The notes under the pieces were generated by a model that was given only the letters and a program-made list of their open reading frames with translations, was not told the DNA's origin and ran no database searches. This document shows positions 59,281 to 64,000 of a DNA stretch of 64,000 nt, one piece after another. Origin of the DNA: Tolypeutes matacus (lineage: Eukaryota; Chordata; Mammalia; Cingulata; Chlamyphoridae); the NCBI GenBank assembly GCA_026826555.1, contig JAKSZT010033642.1, forward strand, positions 243,607-307,606, read 5' to 3'. Position 1 is the stretch's first letter. Every line of letters begins with the position of its first letter. The translations under genes and the position numbers were made by a program.

Positions 59281-60290
59281 GAACATTTTCTTGTACTTAA
59301 AATCTGTATATTAGGAACTGGAAAATCTTTGAAGAATGTGAAAATGCTATTTTATTTCTTTTGTTTAACAATTCAGGAGGTTGAATTCTCCCTCTATTTT
59401 TTTTTCACCCCATTTTTTAAAATTGTAAAGTAAATATTTCTAGATATACCTGAGGTAAAAAGGAGCAGAGATAGAACTTCAATCTTCTCTCTCCCTCATT
59501 GTATTACTCCCAAGGCTATGTACTTAACCATCAAGATGCATTCTCAAGTAGATATATGGTAAATTTAGCTTAGGGAAACCTGAGAATTTATAAGGACCAA
59601 GGAGACATATGAACTCTAAAGAGATGGATAAGAGAAATGGGACTTCTAAGTATCAATAACAATATGTAGTTGTGATAAAGGAAATTTTGAAAAGATCATC
59701 TAGAAGCCTGGATATATCCTATAACTTGCCTTTAGCTCAATAAAAACATCTTTAACATTGAGTATTTGATATTTTAAAAAATTTTCTGTTTAAAAGCCTT
59801 TCCTTCTCAATGAATATGTTCATAAAAGGAATATGAATAACTGAAAGAATATTATATAAAAAATTATAATAAAATATTTTTTCAAAAATACTGTAAATTC
59901 ATACATGCATATTCAATGACAGTAAATAAAATTAGTATTATAATTATTATCCAGTTATAAAGTTAGCAAAGTTGTGTTATTTTAATAGGAAGTAGATTAT
60001 ATACAAGAAAAATAATAATATAATTTCTAATACTTGTATATTATTAACTAAGTTTACCACACATAGGAATTAAAGATACCCCTCAAGATAATTAGTTTTA
60101 GAGTTGAAAGTATAATTAAGATTGAAACAGGTTTTTTTTTTGTTTTGTTTTGTTTTTTTTTTTTTGTAATTTTGAATACCTTAAGATATGCACAGGTAAA
60201 AGTTTTATTTCCAAAAGCTATTCTGGATAAGGAAAATTCAGTAAAATCTAGAACAGCATATATGCAAGATATCTGGACAGGAAATTGTCC
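59281..60290. other. AT-rich DNA, nothing recognised
   Basis: No gene; poly(T)-rich tract at 60130-60165. The 66-codon frame 60145-60345 is chance. Confidence 0.4.
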
Positions 60291-61141
60291 TCCATTAAAT
60301 ATTGAGATTCATGCTTTATTGCAGGAAGGGTTCTTTGAAGAGTAAAAATACGTGGCAGGGCTTTCTTAGTCATTGTGTGTTGAAATGGTAAACTAGAGAG
60401 ACAGCAAGTGAAATTGGGACAAATTGCAACAGAAACATGAAAAGCATAAGTATCTGAATCAATTAAAACTATGGGTTGTGAGGCTAAGGAATTAAGAAAT
60501 AGATCAAATGGATACCTTGTATTACAACTGAAATAAAAGATTGGTGAGGTATAATCTATCTGGTCTCCTTTGGATTAACCATGCAAAGAATCATTGATTT
60601 ACTTTGTCATAGGAATAGTTTCTAATTGAGCTGGCCAAGTAATGGAGATATCAGTAATCATCCTATTCAGCTGGTACACAAAAAACATCAGCAATAACCG
60701 TAGACTTTACAAACAAATGGGATTAGGCAAAGGCTTTCTTAGAGAGTATATCTGGGATGATCATTCACTAAGGGATGAAATAAGAAAATAATCACTTTTG
60801 TCCAAGAACTGTTTTAAAGATATTTTACTGAAAGAGTACAAACGGGGCTCAAAAACGTAAATATTTATTGTTTTTTTCTTTTATTTTAAACCATTTAATG
60901 AACTTAGATTCTCTGACTCTATGATTGTTGAATTAATCTATCAGAAGAGTTAGGAAAGAAAATGAAAACAGAAATTTGTGCATTTATTGATTTCGAATAC
61001 TATCTTTTTTTTCCATTTCCTTTATGCTGATTTCCTGATGAAAAGACATATACTGATTCAAATGGTTGCATTTAATTTGAGTAATGTTGATTGCCTCCAT
61101 TTAGATTTTAGCATATTTTATCTTATAATACTTTGACTACA

Positions 61142-61142
61142 G
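61142..61142 (+). promoter_or_regulatory. likely splice acceptor before the receptor coding exon, copy 2
   Basis: Same string (ttgactacag) as at 7416 in copy 1, 23 bases before the ATG at 61166. Conserved between the two copies. Confidence 0.4.
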
Positions 61143-61165
61143 GGAAAAACAACATATTAGAAGAC

Positions 61166-62323
61166 ATGGATGATCTCACCATATTCACAGAATTCATCCT
61201 CATGGACATCTCAACTTCCCGGGAGTTTCCAGTCTTGCAAGGTCTGATGTTCTTAGTGTTCTATCTATGTGCCCTGACTGGCATTCTTTTAACTCTTTCT
61301 GCCATTGTAATGAACCCATGGCTACACTCTCCAATGTGTTTCTTTATAGGCAATTTATCATTCATAGATCTTTGCTGCATTTCAGTTACTCTTCCCAAAA
61401 TGATTGTGAATTTTCTGACAGGCAACAAATCAATCTCTCTCATAGCATGTGCATTTCAGATTTATCTGTTTATGTTGTTTGTAGCCACAGAACTGGCCTT
61501 CCTTGTGGTGATGTCTTATGATTTTTATGTTGCCATCTGTCATCCTCTTCACTATGGCCTCTGTCATCCCAAGTGTGTGCACACAGGAAGCTGGTGACTC
61601 ATGGGCAGATGGTTTGATCTATTCTGTCATCCACACCAGCACCATTTTCAGGGTTCCCTTCACAAAGAACAATGTAATCCATCAATGTTTCTGTGTTTTA
61701 TCTCAAGTTTTGAGGATTGCATCTGCAGATGCCCAGTTTTCTGAACTGATAGCATTATATATAAGTTTTGGTATTGGCTTACTATATTCTTTTTTTTTTT
61801 TTTCTTTATTATGGGTAAAAATCAAAATTCTCACAATACATACAAACATTTGCAAAATGATATATAAATATATATGCATATATGTGTATTTGCTTACAAA
61901 AATGTTATTTATATATATATATATACATATATTTTAAGAGGTGCTTAGATTACCCAAAATATTACACGGAACCCACTGGGATTCCCATGTTGCCCACTAT
62001 ATTCTTTTATATCATTAAAGTCCTATATTGATATTTTTTCCATGGTGCTTAGGATCCAATCTGTGGAAGCATATAACAAAGCCTTATCTACCTGTACTCC
62101 ACAGTTGGCAATTATCATTTTGTTTCTTATTTCTTTTTTCACTGCTTTCTTTGGTCCCACTGTAAATAAGGCATCTCTTAGTAATCTTCTCATGGCCATG
62201 TTTTACTCCATGGTGCCCCCATTTATAAATCCCATCATTTATAGCCTGAGGAACAGAGAGATTAATAATACTTTGGGCAGAATGCTCAAGAGATATTTTG
62301 ACTTTCCAAGCAGGTTTTTTTAG
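61166..62323 (+). pseudogene. olfactory receptor pseudogene, OR14-like (copy 2), split by an L1 tail
   Basis: Sister of 7441-8311; the start MDDLTIFTEFIL is chosen by alignment with it, although the frame is open further up to 61133. TM1-TM3 are readable in one frame (GILLTLSAIVMNPWLHSPM, LSFIDLCCISVTLPKM, MSYDFYVAICHPLHYG). The motif before TM2 is complete here, unlike in copy 1. Residue 120 is Phe in place of the Arg of DRY. A net loss of 2 bases near 61563 shifts the frame and gives a TGA at 61595. TM4-TM5 follow in the new frame to about 61795. An L1 tail (61794-61995) then interrupts. TM6-TM7 are at 62030-62323 (NKALSTCTPQLA, PPFINPIIYSLRNRE), the better preserved TM7 of the two. Confidence 0.9.
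61794..61995 (-). mobile_element. L1 3'-end insertion with extended tail, in the receptor pseudogene
   Basis: Flanked by a perfect 13-base target duplication (actatattctttt at 61781-61793 and 61996-62008). On the minus strand it reads from an L1 end (gggaatcccagtgggttcc, then taatctaagcacct) through the AT-rich extension to aataaagaaaaaa, with poly(A). It is the reverse of the element at 20088-20275. Copy 1 has the empty site near 8046-8060. Confidence 0.9.
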
Positions 62324-64000
62324 TTAAAAAATTCTGAATATATTTGATTAAGTTTAAGTCATATCTTATATATATTCTTAAACCTAATTCATTTCTGTTA
62401 AATGTCATTTTGTTTAAAAATTTTCCCTTTGTTTTTTACATGTGTGAAAATGTGTTATATATTTCTACATCCTAGTTTTTCTAATTCATATTCATTGGTA
62501 ATTCATGCATTCTTCTGGAAAAGATTTTCACACTGTTAATATATTTAGGATAATGTTTTGGATGGTTTTTATATAAAAGTAAACGATGATATCACATGGA
62601 GTGGACCATGGATGAGTATCATAACAGACACCTATATGTTGAAACAATTCAAGGTAGTGGATATTGCCAATCTGGAAGGGAATTTGAGCATTATCAATTA
62701 GGTAATTCATTTCAAATTTGCATGTTTGTATTCAACTTTATACAAATACCTATAACAAGAAATAGAGTTTTTAGAATTAGTTCACACCTGGAGAATAGGA
62801 CACAATGATGTTATAGCAGTTAGATCCATGCTAAAGCTGCTTTCTTTATTTAAAAGTTTACTATAAACCCCCGTGTCAGAACACAGAATATTCTTAAGAT
62901 GCTCTTTCACTCTCCATGTGGTATGGTTGAAAAGATATATGCCATGCTTGATTCATTCATTCTTTCTGCATTATGCCGAACAAATAATTCCTGAGGAAAG
63001 TGTGTGACATGGGACAGTCTTAGCCATCCCTATTGTTTTTCTCTTGGATCCACAATTACACCCTGTGTTCAGCACCTTGTCTGTCCACCTGGCAGGATAC
63101 AGTATAATGCCTTCTTATATATGAGGACAGCCAGTACTTTCCTTCCCTTATTGCTCCAAGCATTTAAAAATATTATTTGGAGAAATTCTAATTTTGGTTG
63201 GCATGTTTTATTATATTCAGCACAACCTCTCACCTGATATCTGTCTCTAGCAGGAATGGAGCCAGTTTATTTCACTAGATGTTCAAACAGTGAGGGGTGA
63301 TGCAATTAAAATGTCAGGTTTCATTGGCTAAGGACTGAGACTGGCTGGCTATGGGGAACTGATGACCACCAATGAATCTGCCCTAATGTGTCTGCTCTAT
63401 GTGAGTAAAATGTTGTTCCATCTAATTATGTGTGAAAAATGTTTCATTTTGTGACTCCAACACATATTTCAAAGTGGATTGACATCTCTTTAGATGTCTC
63501 TTTTTCTGAATGACAGACTAGTATACCTGGGTGGATTGCCAATATAGCACAAGAAGCCATTTTGTCAGCTTAAGTATTTGTCTGTTCAGTCATAACAGGA
63601 TGGTGCAAGCCCTTTCGGGTGTGATTAGTTGACTAAGAACTGGCCTCATTCTGGCCATGTGAGGTGAAGTGGGATTCCAGCAGTGTCCCTGTTAAGAGGG
63701 AGAAATTAGGACAGAGATAAAGGCGGTGGATTCTAGTAAGAGTAGGGAAACTATACCCTCATTCTAGGCTGCCTGCATGTTCCCCTGTCACTTGCCTACA
63801 CTCACAGGTCCCAATGGTTGTAGATGACTACAGAGGAGATTCTGGGGCCAATTTATAGGACGATCCACCTTGTCTGGGCCACTATAAGCCTCAAGTTTGT
63901 CCTGGTTTAAATCAACATTGAATTACCAGTGGCATTGTTAAAATCCAAACTGTGATATTTATCTATATTTGAGAGTAAAATACAGAAGTTAAAAATTTAG
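62324..64000. other. 3' flank of receptor copy 2
   Basis: Follows copy 1 (8312-9900) throughout. No gene is seen. The frames 62528-62808 and 63004-63237 have no conserved counterparts in copy 1. Confidence 0.6.

Larger units (their letters stand above)
55985..64000. repeat. duplicated segment, copy 2, right part
   Basis: Matches copy 1 from 4290 on (see that entry for paired positions). Insertions only in copy 2 are the L1 at 56465-57580, the solo LTR at 58767-59275 and the L1 tail at 61794-61995. The L1 tail at 6891-7094 is only in copy 1. The match continues to the end of the window (63890-63960 with 9840-9900). Confidence 0.75.

Overview
This window looks like nuclear DNA of a placental mammal. 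It is AT-rich and has no intact protein-coding gene. It is filled with LINE-1 pieces, LTR elements and a tRNA-derived SINE, and it carries two dead olfactory-receptor genes. The SINE (a tRNA-like head joined to an AAATAAAT-rich tail) and the long G-rich L1 3' UTR resemble the DAS-type SINEs and L1s of Xenarthra (sloths, armadillos, anteaters). That placement is inferred from recall of repeat families, not from a search.

Layout. 0-4.2 kb: a class I LTR-like stretch (about 1.0-1.5 kb) and a minus-strand L1 3' UTR (1.8-4.16 kb). 4.2-10 kb: copy 1 of a duplicated segment that carries an OR14-like olfactory-receptor pseudogene (7441-8311). 10-15.1 kb: unresolved sequence, a plus-strand L1 3' UTR, a broken retroviral pol relic and an L1 ORF2 tail. 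15.1-17 kb: block A, repeated as blocks B and C at 37-40.3 kb. 17.7 kb: a SINE with a perfect 14-bp target duplication. 19.87-26.81 kb: a class II (betaretrovirus-like) provirus with both LTRs, a tRNA-Lys type primer site, broken gag, an odd AT-rich middle with pol relics, and an env transmembrane part. 26.8-36.7 kb: AT-rich DNA with old L1 pieces, microsatellites, old SINE heads and a separate env relic. 37-40.3 kb: blocks B and C. 41.15-41.84 kb and 58.77-59.28 kb: two MaLR/ERVL-type solo LTRs with exact 5-bp target duplications. 42.5-44.4 kb: old L1/HAL1-like sequence. 45.66-54.62 kb: a nest in which a near full-length 7.9-kb L1 sits inside an older L1 3' end. 44.6-64 kb, around those insertions, is copy 2 of the duplicated segment; it carries the second olfactory-receptor pseudogene (61166-62323), split by a short L1 insertion.

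None of the genes works as a system now. The value of the window is historical: a duplicated olfactory-receptor segment whose copies died by different lesions, and layered insertions whose target duplications let their order be read. The least expected features are the provirus middle (RT and integrase relics in noncoding DNA, a near-perfect internal copy of the polypurine tract, and paired hairpins), the L1 3' ends with extra tail sequence, and a tRNA-like Pol III box pair in the L1 5' region.
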